Shown one piece after another: positions 41,244 to 49,813 of a DNA stretch of 64,000 bases. The DNA lies in NCBI RefSeq assembly GCF_011250645.1, contig NZ_JAANNO010000006.1:206762-270761 (forward strand). The letters run 5' to 3'. Source of the DNA: Motilibacter aurantiacus (GTDB lineage: Bacteria > Actinomycetota > Actinomycetes > Motilibacterales > Motilibacteraceae). The notes below the pieces were generated by a model. That model had not been told where the DNA came from. It saw only the letters and a list, made by a program, of their open reading frames with translations, and made no database searches. Made by a program: the position numbers and the translations under genes. Positions within the stretch are counted from its first letter, which is position 1, and the number at the start of each line of letters is the position of its first letter.

Positions 41244-42600
41244 CTTCCCGGCCGGGCGCCCGGCCCTCGGGTGGCAGGACCTGCCCGGCCGCCGGGTCGG
41301 GGTGTGGGGGCTGGGGGTCGAGGGCGTCGCCACGCTGCGCCGGCTCGCATCGCTAGGGGTCGAGCCGGTCGCGCTGGTGGACGACCGTCCGAGCGGCGCC
41401 GTGGACGGCGTACCGGTGCTGGGGACGGCGGACGGCGGGCTGGACGCCCTGCGCGGGTGCGACGTGGTCGTCAAGAGCCCCGGCATCAGCCGGCGAAGCG
41501 CCGCCGCCGAGCAGCTCGTCCGCGACGGGGTCACGCTCGTGGGCGGCCTGGGGATGTGGCTCGCCGAGGCGGACCGGTCGCGCGTCGTCCTCGTCACGGG
41601 CACCAAGGGCAAGAGCACGACGAGCGCCGTCCTGGGGCACCTGCTGCGCGGCCTGGGCCGCCGCTGCCTGGTCGCGGGCAACATCGGGCAGCCGCCGTAC
41701 GACCCGACCGTCGTGGAGGGCTTCGACACCTGGGTCCTCGAGGTGTCGAGCTACCAGGCCACCGACCTGGCGGTGACGCCCCCCGTCGTCGCCGTCACCT
41801 CGCTGCACCCGGACCACCTGCCGTGGCACGGCGGGGTCGAGGGCTACTACCGCGACAAGCTGTCGGCGTGCTCGCAGCCCGGCGCGGACCTGACCGTGGC
41901 GAACGGCGACAGCGACCTGCTGCGCGAGCGGCGCGCCCTGCTCGGGCCGCGGGTGCAGTGGGTCGGGGCCGACGACGACCCCGGCGCCACCTGGATGGAG
42001 CCACTGGGCCTGCTCGGGGCGCACAACCGGCGCAACGCGCTGATCGCGCGCGCCTGCCTGCGGGCGCTGGGGGTGGCCGGCGCCGAGGACGACGGGGCGC
42101 TGCGCCGGGCCGCGGAGGGGTTCGAGCAACTGGAGAGCCGGCTGCGTGTGATCGCGAGCGTCGACGGGGTGGACTTCGTCGACGACAGTCTCTCGACCAA
42201 CGTGCTGCCCACCCTCGCGGCGGTCGAGGCCTTTCCCGGGCGACGGGTCGCGCTCGTCGCCGGCGGTCAGGACCGCGGCATCGACTACGAGCCCTTGGCC
42301 GCCGGGCTGGCCCAGCGGGAGGCCCCGACGCTCGTGCTCGCGGTCTACGAGACCGGCCCGCGCATCGCTGCCGCGGCCGCGGGCCGCGCCACGCCCGGCC
42401 GGCTCGAGGTGCGCTCGTGCGACGGTCTCGCGGCGGCAGTGGCGGAGGGCGCGCGCTGGGCCGGCCCGGGCGGCGTCGTGCTGCTCTCGCCGGCCGCCCC
42501 GAGCTTCGACAGGTTCCGGGACTACCGCGAGCGCGCGGCCGCCTTCGCGGCCGCCGTGCCCGCGCCGGGAGCCGCCGCGCGCCCGGATGCCGGGCGATAG
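41233..42600 (+). CDS. murD2: UDP-MurNAc-L-Ala L-glutamate ligase MurD2
   Basis: A 455-residue Mur ligase. Motifs: VGVWGLGVEGVATLRRL (N domain), VTGTKGKSTTSAVLGHLL (ATP P-loop), LEVSSYQATDL, TSLHPDHLPWHGGVEGYY, LLGAHNRRNALIA and VDDSLSTNVLPTL. It resembles MurD, but the pairing with MurL suggests it adds L-Glu rather than D-Glu. The ATG overlaps the murL stop by 11 bp, so the two are co-translated. Whether a canonical MurD/MurI pair exists elsewhere in the genome is unknown. Confidence 0.9.
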   Translation: MAADFPAGRPALGWQDLPGRRVGVWGLGVEGVATLRRLASLGVEPVALVDDRPSGAVDGVPVLGTADGGLDALRGCDVVVKSPGISRRSAAAEQLVRDGVTLVGGLGMWLAEADRSRVVLVTGTKGKSTTSAVLGHLLRGLGRRCLVAGNIGQPPYDPTVVEGFDTWVLEVSSYQATDLAVTPPVVAVTSLHPDHLPWHGGVEGYYRDKLSACSQPGADLTVANGDSDLLRERRALLGPRVQWVGADDDPGATWMEPLGLLGAHNRRNALIARACLRALGVAGAEDDGALRRAAEGFEQLESRLRVIASVDGVDFVDDSLSTNVLPTLAAVEAFPGRRVALVAGGQDRGIDYEPLAAGLAQREAPTLVLAVYETGPRIAAAAAGRATPGRLEVRSCDGLAAAVAEGARWAGPGGVVLLSPAAPSFDRFRDYRERAAAFAAAVPAPGAAARPDAGR

Positions 42601-42719
42601 CCGCGTCGCAACACGAACTCGCCCGCCCCTCGTGGCAGGCTTGCCCCACTCGGCCTGCGGCGCCCCCGGCTCGTGGCGCCGTCCGGCCGCCGCTGCCCCA
42701 GCACCCCCGGAGGGACCGG

Positions 42720-43673
42720 ATGCTCGACCTTCGGCTCGTCACCGTCAGCGACGACGGGGCCTTCCTGGTCCTCGCCGACGAGAAGGGCGAGCAGTACTCC
42801 CTGCCCGTCGACGAGGCCTTGACGGCCGCGGTCCGGGGCGACCGTTCCCGGCTGGGACAGCTGCAGATCGAGACCGGTGAGCTGCGCCCACGCGAGATCC
42901 AGACCCGCGTACGCGCCGGCGAGTCGCCCGAGGCCCTCTCCACCGAGACCGGGGTGTCGCTGGAGCGGGTCCGCCGCTACGCCGGCCCGGTGCTCGCCGA
43001 GCGCCAGCACGTCGCCGAGATGGCCCAGGGCGCCGCGGCCCGGCGCGCCGGCGCACCGGAGGCATCGGTGCTCGTGGACGTGGTGACCGCGCGGCTCGAG
43101 GCCGCCGGCGTCGACCTGCGCACGCTGCGCTGGGACGCCTGGCGGCGCGAGGACGGCCGCTGGACCGTCGAGGCCGCCCATGCGACCGCGCACGCCGTCG
43201 CGCTCGCGGCCGGGGCCGGCCCCTCGCGGGGCCACTTCACCTTCGACCCGGCCACCCGCAGCGTCGTGCCCGACGACGACCAGGCCCGGTGGCTGCTGGG
43301 CGAGGAGCCCGTCCGCCGGCCGTTCGTGCCGCGGATCGCCGGCACCGACCCGGTGGAGGACGTGTTCGACGGCGAGGCCGCTCTCGACGCGGGCCTGCTC
43401 CCGGCCGCCGACGACCTGGACGACGAGGCGGCCGCGGCCGTGCGCGACGAGCCCCAGCCCGTCGCGGGCGAGGCGGACGCCGAGGCCCGGGACGAGCCGC
43501 TGCCCCGCCGGGACCGCCGGGCCGGCCGTCGCGCCCGGCGGGCGTCCGCCCAGGGCGACCGGCTGACCGGCAGCACCGACCGCCAGGCTCTGGCCGACGG
43601 CGTCAAGCCGGGCTCGCGCGCCTCCGTGCCGAGCTGGGACGAGATCCTGTTCGGCACCCGCCCCAAGGACTGA
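42720..43673 (+). CDS. sepH: Cell division protein SepH (DUF3071)
   Basis: A 317-residue protein. The N-terminal DUF3071 domain (LDLRLVTVSDDGAFLVL ... REIQTRVRAGESPEALST ... VRRYAGPVLAERQHV) is the FtsZ-interacting helix-turn-helix-like part. A long Ala/Asp/Arg-rich disordered linker follows, and the conserved C-terminal tail SVPSWDEILFG is present. SepH promotes FtsZ ring assembly in actinobacteria. GGAGGGACCGG precedes ATG 42720. It follows murD2 by 119 bp, so wall precursor and division genes adjoin. Confidence 0.93.
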   Translation: MLDLRLVTVSDDGAFLVLADEKGEQYSLPVDEALTAAVRGDRSRLGQLQIETGELRPREIQTRVRAGESPEALSTETGVSLERVRRYAGPVLAERQHVAEMAQGAAARRAGAPEASVLVDVVTARLEAAGVDLRTLRWDAWRREDGRWTVEAAHATAHAVALAAGAGPSRGHFTFDPATRSVVPDDDQARWLLGEEPVRRPFVPRIAGTDPVEDVFDGEAALDAGLLPAADDLDDEAAAAVRDEPQPVAGEADAEARDEPLPRRDRRAGRRARRASAQGDRLTGSTDRQALADGVKPGSRASVPSWDEILFGTRPKD

Positions 43674-43674
43674 T

Positions 43675-43708
43675 CCGCGCCTCCGCCGGCTACCGGCCGG
43701 CGGCGCGG
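43675..43708. terminator. Hairpin between sepH and the convergent small gene
   Basis: Inner arms CCGCCGGC (43683-43690) and GCCGGCGG (43696-43703), with an outer CCGCG/CGCGG pair. It lies just after the sepH stop and overlaps the end of the convergent gene. Confidence 0.55.
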
Positions 43709-43989
43709 GCGGCGTTCTCCACCGCCTGGTGCAGCTCCTCACCGGTCGCGCTCGCCGCGTCCGCCGGCGGGCGGAACAGGGGCTCGTGGCCGCGCTCCTC
43801 CTCCAGCCGCTGCTCGAGGGCCGGCTCGTCCGCGGCCGGCACGGCCCGCTCCGGTCCCGTCACGTCCGGCTCCTCCGCGCGCACGCCGTGCCCCTCGGCG
43901 GGCCCGGCCCCCGTGCCCACGTCCGCCGCGGCAGGTCGGCCCTCGCGCTCGGTCCCGGTACGCGGCGTGAACGGCTCCATCATCGACAT
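43690..43989 (-). CDS. Small hypothetical acidic protein
   Basis: About 99 residues, rich in Glu, Ala, Pro and Gly, predicted disordered (EEPDVTGPERAVPAADEPA), ending in an amphipathic helix (TGEELHQAVENAARAAG). I do not recognise it. ATG 43989 is chosen; another in-frame ATG lies 6 bases downstream and a GTG at 44034. Its 3' end is convergent with sepH. No function is assigned. Confidence 0.5.
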   Translation of the reverse strand: MSMMEPFTPRTGTEREGRPAAADVGTGAGPAEGHGVRAEEPDVTGPERAVPAADEPALEQRLEEERGHEPLFRPPADAASATGEELHQAVENAARAAGR

Positions 43990-44133
43990 GCCCGGACTCT
44001 GCCCGGTCGGCCGCGGGCTACGCGTCCTGTCCACGGAGCCCCGGGCAGGGGCGTATCACGCCACGCCCCTGCCCGCTCTCCCTCTCCGGATGGCGCCGGC
44101 AGCTCCGCCGCGCCGCGACCAGGAGGGGAGCCG

Positions 44134-44322
44134 GTGGCACTGCGTACAGCGCCGGACGGCAGCGGTGCCGGCGACGGGCTCGCAGTCGGCCGTCGTGCGG
44201 TCGGCGGGCGTGCCCCGCTGGACGACGACCTGGAGGCGGAGCTGCGGCGGGACGCGATCCGTCGGGGTGTGGCCGCACGGGCTCGCCGCAGGCAGCGGCT
44301 GCTCGTTCGCTGGGGGGCGTGA
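44134..44322 (+). CDS. Small hypothetical basic protein
   Basis: 62 residues starting at GTG 44134 after a strong AGGAGGGGAG site. The C-terminal half is Arg-rich and helical (DDDLEAELRRDAIRRGVAA, RARRRQRLLVRW). It may bind nucleic acid or a larger partner, but no family is recognised. A hairpin terminator follows 20 bp later, so it is a single-gene unit. Confidence 0.6.
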   Translation: MALRTAPDGSGAGDGLAVGRRAVGGRAPLDDDLEAELRRDAIRRGVAARARRRQRLLVRWGA

Positions 44323-44342
44323 CCGGCCCACCTCGAGCCGAG

Positions 44343-44385
44343 GACGGCCCGCGAGCGGGAACGGGGGTTCCGCTCGCGGGCCGTC
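44343..44385. terminator. Hairpin terminator
   Basis: 16-bp arms GACGGCCCGCGAGCGG (44343-44358) and its complement (44370-44385), plus an inner AAC/GTT and a bulged G at 44359. Confidence 0.8.
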
Positions 44386-44539
44386 GTGTCGGTACGGCCG
44401 CCTCCGGGTGTGGCCAACTTCCCCGCCGCGGGGGTGTATCAGCACCACCCCGGCAGGCTCCTTTGCTGCAGAGGCGGGCTGCAGCCCGCGAGGCACCGCT
44501 GGCAACTGCAGCACCGAACGGTCGAAAGGGGCCGACGAG

Positions 44540-45691
44540 ATGGTCGACCAGGCACTCCGCCTCGAGCGCATCCTGCGCACGCACGACGAGTTCGTCGTCG
44601 TGGGCGAGGCGAGCGAGAACGCCGCCGTGGTCCGGCGCGACGCCCTCGTCGTCCCTCCGGCCGCCGCGGGCCAGCTGGCCTCGGCGCTGCGCGGTCGCTA
44701 CGCCGGCGGCGTCGAGGACCTGGGCCACCTCGGCCTGGCCCGCGTACGGGTGCGGGGCTTCGACCGCGGCGACCAGATCAGCGAGTTCGTCCGCGAGCAG
44801 CAGCTGCCCGTACGCCCGGTGCACCTCGTGCTCGGCGCGCCGTTCTACAGCGGCGGGCCGGCGGACAAGCCGCGCCCGGTACCGGCGCTCGCTGCACCGG
44901 GCCCGTCCCGCGCCACTGCGACGGCGGGCAGCACGGTCGCGGTCCTCGACACGGGCATCTCGCACGGCCACCCCTGGTTCCCGGCCGGCAGCTGGGAGCA
45001 GGTCGACGGGCTCGATGCCTGGGACGAGCTGGACGTCGACAACGACTACGACCTCGACGCCCAGGCCGGGCACGGCACCGCGGTCGCCGGTGTGGTGCGC
45101 AGCGTCGCCCCTGACGCCCACCTGCTGGTCGGGCGGGTGCTGGACTCGGCGGGGGTGAGCGACGAGGTGGCGGTGGCCGAGGCGTTGAGCAGGCTGCGCG
45201 CCCACGCCGCGCGCAGCGGCCGCGCCGTCGACGTCGTCAACCTGAGCCTGTCCTGCTACACCCACGACAACGCGGCCCCGCCCAGCATCGCCCGCGAGAT
45301 CGCGGCCTTCGGCCCCGACACCGTGGTCGTCGCCGCGGCGGGCAACGCGGCGTCGACCCGGCCCGCTTTCCCGGCCGCGCTCGACGACGTCCTCGGCGTC
45401 GGCGCCCTCGACGGCGACCGCCCGGCCCCCTTCTCCAACTCCGGCCCCTGGGTGGACGCCTGGGCTCCGGGGACGCGGGTCCCCACCACCTTCGTCACCC
45501 GACGCGACGACAGCGAGCTGCCGCGCCTCGACATCGACGAGAAGTGCCTGGACGGCTACGTCGAGTGGAGCGGCACGTCGTTCGCCGCGCCGCACGTGGC
45601 CGCGCACATCGCGGTGGCTCGGCAGGCCGGCCGCTCCCCCGCCCAGGCGCGGGCCGAGGCCCTCGCACGGTTCGGCGAGCCGCAGCCGTGA
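44540..45691 (+). CDS. S8 family (subtilisin-like) serine protease, cytoplasmic
   Basis: A 383-residue protease. The catalytic triad is complete: Asp137 in VAVLDTGIS, His178 in AGHGTAVAGVV, Ser347 in SGTSFAAPHVA, with the oxyanion Asn in VVAAAGNAAS. The first 120 residues hold a distinct N-terminal domain (LERILRTHDEFVVVGEA, VRPVHLVLGAPFYSGG) that may be an inhibitory or sensor part. There is no signal peptide, so it is probably cytoplasmic. It lies 107 bp upstream of an ECF sigma gene that shares an operon with a CHAT protein. GAAAGGGG precedes ATG 44540. Confidence 0.93.
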   Translation: MVDQALRLERILRTHDEFVVVGEASENAAVVRRDALVVPPAAAGQLASALRGRYAGGVEDLGHLGLARVRVRGFDRGDQISEFVREQQLPVRPVHLVLGAPFYSGGPADKPRPVPALAAPGPSRATATAGSTVAVLDTGISHGHPWFPAGSWEQVDGLDAWDELDVDNDYDLDAQAGHGTAVAGVVRSVAPDAHLLVGRVLDSAGVSDEVAVAEALSRLRAHAARSGRAVDVVNLSLSCYTHDNAAPPSIAREIAAFGPDTVVVAAAGNAASTRPAFPAALDDVLGVGALDGDRPAPFSNSGPWVDAWAPGTRVPTTFVTRRDDSELPRLDIDEKCLDGYVEWSGTSFAAPHVAAHIAVARQAGRSPAQARAEALARFGEPQP

Positions 45692-45798
45692 GCGCGGTGG
45701 CGCCGGAGGTCGGCGGCACTACGCTGACGGGAGGATGCTCGGGGCCGAAGCTCCGCCGCAGGCCGCTGCGGAGCGCCGAGCGACAAGGAGGGTCGGAC

Positions 45799-46371
45799 GT
45801 GGCTGCACGTGCCGTCGCCGAGCTCGTCCGGGCCGCCGCAGACGGGGACCAGGCGGCGTGGGACGAGATCGTCGAGCGCTTCACGGGACTGGTGTGGGGG
45901 GTCGCCCGCTCGCACCGGCTCAGCCCGGCCGACGCCTCGGACGTCTCCCAGACGGTCTGGCTCCGCCTGGTCGAGCACCTCGGCCGGCTGCGCGAGCCGG
46001 AGGCGCTCGCCGGCTGGATCGCGACCACGACCCGCCACGAGTGCCTGCGCACGCTGCGCGCCTCGGGGCGCGAGCTGCCCGACGAGGATCTCACCGGGGG
46101 CACCGGGCCCGAGCGGCCCGACACCGGCCCGGGGCCCGAGGCGACGGTCGTGGGCGCCGAGCGCCGCGCGATCGTCTGGGAGGCGCTCAACCGCCTGTCG
46201 CTGCGCTGCCGCACCCTGCTGCGGGCACTGGCGACGTCGCCGGACGCCAGCTACACCGAGATCGCCGCTGCACTCGACATGCCCATCGGCAGCATCGGCC
46301 CCACCCGGGGCCGTTGTCTCCAGCATCTGCGCCGGGAGCTCGCCCCGACCGGTGCCCTTCTCGAGGACTGA
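45799..46371 (+). CDS. ECF-type RNA polymerase sigma factor
   Basis: A 190-residue sigma factor. Region 2: AWDEIVERFTGLVWGVARSH, then LSPADASDVSQTVWLRLVEH and LAGWIATTTRHECLRTLRA (about residues 20-100). A G/P/E-rich linker precedes region 4: LSLRCRTLLRALATSPDASY with TEIAAALDMPIGSIGPTRGR and CLQHLRREL. AAGGAGG precedes GTG 45799. No classical anti-sigma factor follows; instead a small soluble protein starts 2 bp after its stop. It is the likely controller or output of the protease cassette. Confidence 0.93.
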   Translation: MAARAVAELVRAAADGDQAAWDEIVERFTGLVWGVARSHRLSPADASDVSQTVWLRLVEHLGRLREPEALAGWIATTTRHECLRTLRASGRELPDEDLTGGTGPERPDTGPGPEATVVGAERRAIVWEALNRLSLRCRTLLRALATSPDASYTEIAAALDMPIGSIGPTRGRCLQHLRRELAPTGALLED

Positions 46372-46373
46372 CC

Positions 46374-46838
46374 ATGGCTGACAAAGACAAGGTCTCGTTG
46401 GACGACCTCGCGCTGCTCGCGCAGGTCCGCGCGGCCATCGAGGAGCACGACCCGGTCCCGGCGAACGTCCTCGCGGCGGCCAAGGCGAGCTTCACCTGGC
46501 GGACCGTCGACGCCGAGCTCGCCGAGCTCATCGAGGACAGCGCGCTGACCACGGCGAGCGTACGCAGCAGCGGGCCGCGCTCGCTCGTCTTCGAGTCCCC
46601 GGTCGCGACGGTCGTGGTCGAGGTCGAGCCGCGCAACGGCTCGCGGCGCCTGACCGGCCAGATCGTCCTGCCTCGCGCGGCGCAGGTCGAGGTCCGGCAC
46701 GTCGGCGGTCGGACCGACGTCCAGGCCGACGCCCAGGGGCGCTTCGCGATCGACAGCGTGCCGGCCGGGAGGCTCAGCCTGCTCTGCCGATTCGCGGAAG
46801 AGTCGCGTGACCTCGTGACGAGCTGGGTGACCGTCTGA
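46374..46838 (+). CDS. Small soluble two-domain protein of the CHAT/sigma cassette
   Basis: 154 residues without TM helices. The N-terminal half (SLDDLALLAQVRAAIEEHDP, AAAKASFTWRTVDAELAEL) is helical; the C-terminal half (SGPRSLVFESPVATVVVEVE ... AQVEVRHVGGRTDVQADAQG, RFAIDSVPAGRLSLLCRF) looks like a transthyretin/carboxypeptidase-regulatory-like beta sandwich. It starts 2 bp after the sigma stop and ends 12 bp before the CHAT start, so the three are co-expressed. It could be an anti-sigma factor or the substrate of the proteases; no zinc-anti-sigma motif is present. Confidence 0.8.
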   Translation: MADKDKVSLDDLALLAQVRAAIEEHDPVPANVLAAAKASFTWRTVDAELAELIEDSALTTASVRSSGPRSLVFESPVATVVVEVEPRNGSRRLTGQIVLPRAAQVEVRHVGGRTDVQADAQGRFAIDSVPAGRLSLLCRFAEESRDLVTSWVTV

Positions 46839-46850
46839 CAGTCTGACTCG

Positions 46851-49454
46851 GTGCATGCCGCCGATCGCCTCTCCCGGGCGGAGCGACTGCTCACCGACGT
46901 CATGGCGGACCCGCGAGGTGCGCTGGCAGCGGCGGATGAGCTCGTGGCCGAGCGGCGCGACGACGAGGCCGCGCCGGTCGCGCTGCGCGTGCGCGCGCTC
47001 GCCCTGCGCGCCGTCGGGGACCTGACGAGCGCGCTGGACACGCTGCGCGGCGCGGTCGCCCTCGCCGTCGAGCTGGGGGCCGCTCGACGGGCCGCCGAGG
47101 CGCGCATGAGCCTGGTCGTGCTGCTCGCGGAGGTCGGCAGCCTCGAGGGCGCGTTGGCCGAGGCGGATGCCGCCGCCCAGCACCTGGACGGGATCGACGC
47201 GAGCCGGCTGGAGGCTCAGCGTGGCCTGGTCCTGCAGCGGGCCGGGCGCAGCACCGAGGCCCTGGAGGCGTACGCGCGTGCCCTGCCGGCGATCCGGGCC
47301 GCCGGTGACGTCGTCTGGGAGGCCCGGATGCTGGGCAACCGAGGCGCCCTCTTCGCCTACCACGGCCGCTTCGACGAGGCCCGCGCCGACCTCGAGCGCT
47401 CGATCACGCTCGCTCGCCGCCACGGGCTCTTCATGCAGCTGCAGGGCTCCCTGCAGAACCTCGGCTTCGCCGCCATGCGCGCCGGCGACCTGCCCCGCGC
47501 GCTGCAGCTGTACGACGAGTCCTCCACCATCCGCGACCGCTTCGGGCTGGCGAGCGCGGGCGAGGAGCTCGACCGGGCCGACGCCCTGCTGCTCGCCGGG
47601 CTCTCCGAGGAGGCCGTCGCCGCCGCGCGCGAGGCGCTCACCGACATCCTCGCCCGCGGGTTCAGCGTGGACGTGCCCGAGGCCCGGCTCATGCTCGCGC
47701 GAGCGCTGCTGGTCGCCGGGGACGCCGAGGGCGCGCGCCGGCACGCGACCGAGGCGTGGCAGGAGTTCGACGAGCAGGGCCGCAAGCCCTGGTCGCGGCT
47801 GGCCCAGGTCATGGAGGTGCGCTCGCGCTGGGAGGCGGGCGAGCGGACGCGCGAGCTCATGGAGTCGGCGCGGGCCGCGGGCGACGCGGCGGTCGAGTCC
47901 GGCTGGCACGTCGCCGCCACGGAGGCGCGGCTGGTGGCGGGCCGGGTCGGCCTGGCGCTGGGCCGCCTCGACGAGGCCGACGAGACCCTTGCCCAGGTGG
48001 CGGCCCGCCGCGACAAGGGCGCCGCGACGATCCGGGTGAACGGCTGGCACGCCGAGGCGTTCCGCCGGCACATGCGCGGCGACCGGGAAGGCACGTTCGA
48101 GGCGCTCCGTGAGGGGCTGAACGCGCTCTCGGAGGACATCGCGGCGTACGGCGCGACCGACCTGCGGGCCTCGGCCGCCACCCGCGGCACCGAGCTCGCG
48201 CGGCTCGGCGTCCAGCTCTGCGCCGAGGACGGGTCCGCCGAGGGCGTCCTGGAGTGGTCGGAGTCCTGGCGCGCCGGGGCGCTGCGCCAGCGGCCGGTCC
48301 GCCCGCCCAGCGACGAGGAGCTGGCCGCCGACCTCGCCGCGCTGCGCCGGGTCGTCGGCGAGATCCACGACCTCGGCCTCGCCGACCAGGACACCGAGGA
48401 GCTCTTCGCCGAGCGGGAGCGCCTGGAGCGGGCCGTGCGCGACCGCAGCCGGCACGCCCGCGGCTCGTACGCCGCCCCGCCCCCCTTCGACCTGCACGAG
48501 CTGACCGCGGCGCTCGGCGAGCGCGCGCTGGTCGAGTACCTCCGCGACGGCGACGACCTGCTGGCCGTCTCGCTGGTGGACGGAGAGGCGCGGCTGCACC
48601 GGCTGGGGCACTACGTCGATACGACCAGGGAGCTGGAGTCCCTGCGCTTCGCGCTCAACCGGCTCGCCCGCGGCACCGGCTCCCCGATCCTGCTGGAGAC
48701 CGCAGCCGACACCCGGCGCTACGCGGCGGACGTGCTCGAGGCGCTGCTGCTGGAGCCGCTGCGCGAGCAGGTCGGCGACCGCGAGCTGGTCGTCGTCCCC
48801 ACCGGCATGCTGCACGCGCTGCCCTGGGCAGTGCTGCCGAGCTGCGCGCACCGCCCGGTGACCGTCGCGCCGTCCGCCCGGGTCTGGCTCAGCGCCGCCA
48901 CTGCCGCCCCGCCCCCGGACTCGCCCGCCCAGGTCCTGCTGGCCGCCGGGCCGCGGCTGGAGCACGCGGCCGACGAGGTGCACGCGCTGCACTCGGGCTA
49001 CCCGTCCGCGCGCGTCCTGCTCGGGCGGGACGCGACGGCGGACGCGGTGCTGCAGGGCATGGACGGCGCCGATGTCGCGCACGTCGTGGCTCACGGCCGG
49101 TTCCGGCTGGACAACCCGCTCTTCTCCTGCCTCGAGCTGGCCGACGGGCCGCTGACCGTCTACGACCTCGAGGGGCTGGGACGGGCGCCACGCCGGCTCG
49201 TGCTGTCCGCGTGCGACTCGGCCCTGGCGGACGTACGCGCCGGGGACGAGCTCATGGGCCTGGCCAGCGCGGTCCTCGCGCTCGGCACGCAGACCCTCGT
49301 CGCCGCGACCTGCCTGGTCGACGACGAGGGCACGCGCAAGCTCATGGAGTTCTTCCACGAGCGGCTCTGCGCCGGCGACTCCCCCGCCCGCGCGCTTGCG
49401 GACGCCACGTCCGCCACCGGGGTCGACGGGTTCGTCTGCTTCGGGCTGGGCTGA
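46851..49454 (+). CDS. TPR-repeat protein with C-terminal CHAT (caspase-like) protease domain
   Basis: An 867-residue protein. Residues about 1-470 are tandem helical TPR repeats (for example ALRAVGDLTSALDTLRGAVA, LGNRGALFAYHGRFDEARAD, SLQNLGFAAMRAGDLPRALQ). A connecting helix (about 470-570) leads to the CHAT domain. The caspase-type dyad is intact: His748 in VVAHGRFRLDNP and Cys788 in VLSACDSALAD. Such proteins are cysteine endopeptidases triggered through their TPR part. GTG 46851 lacks a ribosome site and lies 12 bp after the preceding stop. It ends a three-gene run with an ECF sigma gene. The substrate is unknown. Confidence 0.93.
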   Translation: MHAADRLSRAERLLTDVMADPRGALAAADELVAERRDDEAAPVALRVRALALRAVGDLTSALDTLRGAVALAVELGAARRAAEARMSLVVLLAEVGSLEGALAEADAAAQHLDGIDASRLEAQRGLVLQRAGRSTEALEAYARALPAIRAAGDVVWEARMLGNRGALFAYHGRFDEARADLERSITLARRHGLFMQLQGSLQNLGFAAMRAGDLPRALQLYDESSTIRDRFGLASAGEELDRADALLLAGLSEEAVAAAREALTDILARGFSVDVPEARLMLARALLVAGDAEGARRHATEAWQEFDEQGRKPWSRLAQVMEVRSRWEAGERTRELMESARAAGDAAVESGWHVAATEARLVAGRVGLALGRLDEADETLAQVAARRDKGAATIRVNGWHAEAFRRHMRGDREGTFEALREGLNALSEDIAAYGATDLRASAATRGTELARLGVQLCAEDGSAEGVLEWSESWRAGALRQRPVRPPSDEELAADLAALRRVVGEIHDLGLADQDTEELFAERERLERAVRDRSRHARGSYAAPPPFDLHELTAALGERALVEYLRDGDDLLAVSLVDGEARLHRLGHYVDTTRELESLRFALNRLARGTGSPILLETAADTRRYAADVLEALLLEPLREQVGDRELVVVPTGMLHALPWAVLPSCAHRPVTVAPSARVWLSAATAAPPPDSPAQVLLAAGPRLEHAADEVHALHSGYPSARVLLGRDATADAVLQGMDGADVAHVVAHGRFRLDNPLFSCLELADGPLTVYDLEGLGRAPRRLVLSACDSALADVRAGDELMGLASAVLALGTQTLVAATCLVDDEGTRKLMEFFHERLCAGDSPARALADATSATGVDGFVCFGLG

Positions 49455-49813
49455 CCCGCCCGAGAGCGCGCCCATGGCCCGCCAGCTGCCTGCCTGCCTG
49501 CCTCCCTGGCGCGCGAGGTGATCATGGGCAAATCAGCGCGACACGCAGGGGGGCCACCGAGCTGCCCGTGATCACCGGGCCGGGCCGGGCAGGCGGGACG
49601 GCCGGGAACCGAGGCTCCGTCCAGCCCGGCCGGCGGCAAGCCCCCGAGGGTGGAGCCGCCGACGGTCCGGCCTTCCCGGGCGGGGACGGCCCGCGCTGCG
49701 CCGAGCGGGTGAACTGCCCGCCGAGGGATTAGTTGATCTGGCGAACCGTCGATTCCCCTTCCCGCGCGGGACGAGTTCCGTCCTCGTCCCAGCACCGTTG
49801 AGGAAGGACCGAC
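49455..49813. other. 359-bp intergenic region between the CHAT gene and the MCP gene
   Basis: It holds a (GCCT)x4 tandem at 49488-49503, the large inverted repeat at 49517-49576 and several GC-rich minor repeats. Near 49730, TAGT followed 14 bases later by GTCGATTC slightly resembles a FliA-type (TAAA-N15-GCCGATAA) motility promoter for the MCP gene; this is weak. No gene is seen. Confidence 0.5.
49517..49576. terminator. Large inverted repeat after the CHAT gene
   Basis: Arms GGTGATCATGGGCA (49517-49530) and TGCCCGTGATCACC (49563-49576) are complementary at 13 of 14 positions, with a 32-base loop. It may be a terminator or another structured element. Confidence 0.45.

Noticed and set aside
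45735..46838. A plus-strand frame of 367 codons fused to the small protein
   Set aside because: Its first part is antisense-like Arg-rich sequence overlapping the sigma gene in another frame; the real gene starts at 46374.
44540..49454. A type III-E CRISPR (Craspase) locus
   Set aside because: The CHAT and sigma genes are alike in logic only; no gRAMP gene, Cas gene or repeat array is present in the window.
49500..49600. A c-di-GMP or other known riboswitch before the MCP gene
   Set aside because: The inverted repeat lies 240 bp upstream and lacks the conserved core of any riboswitch I know.
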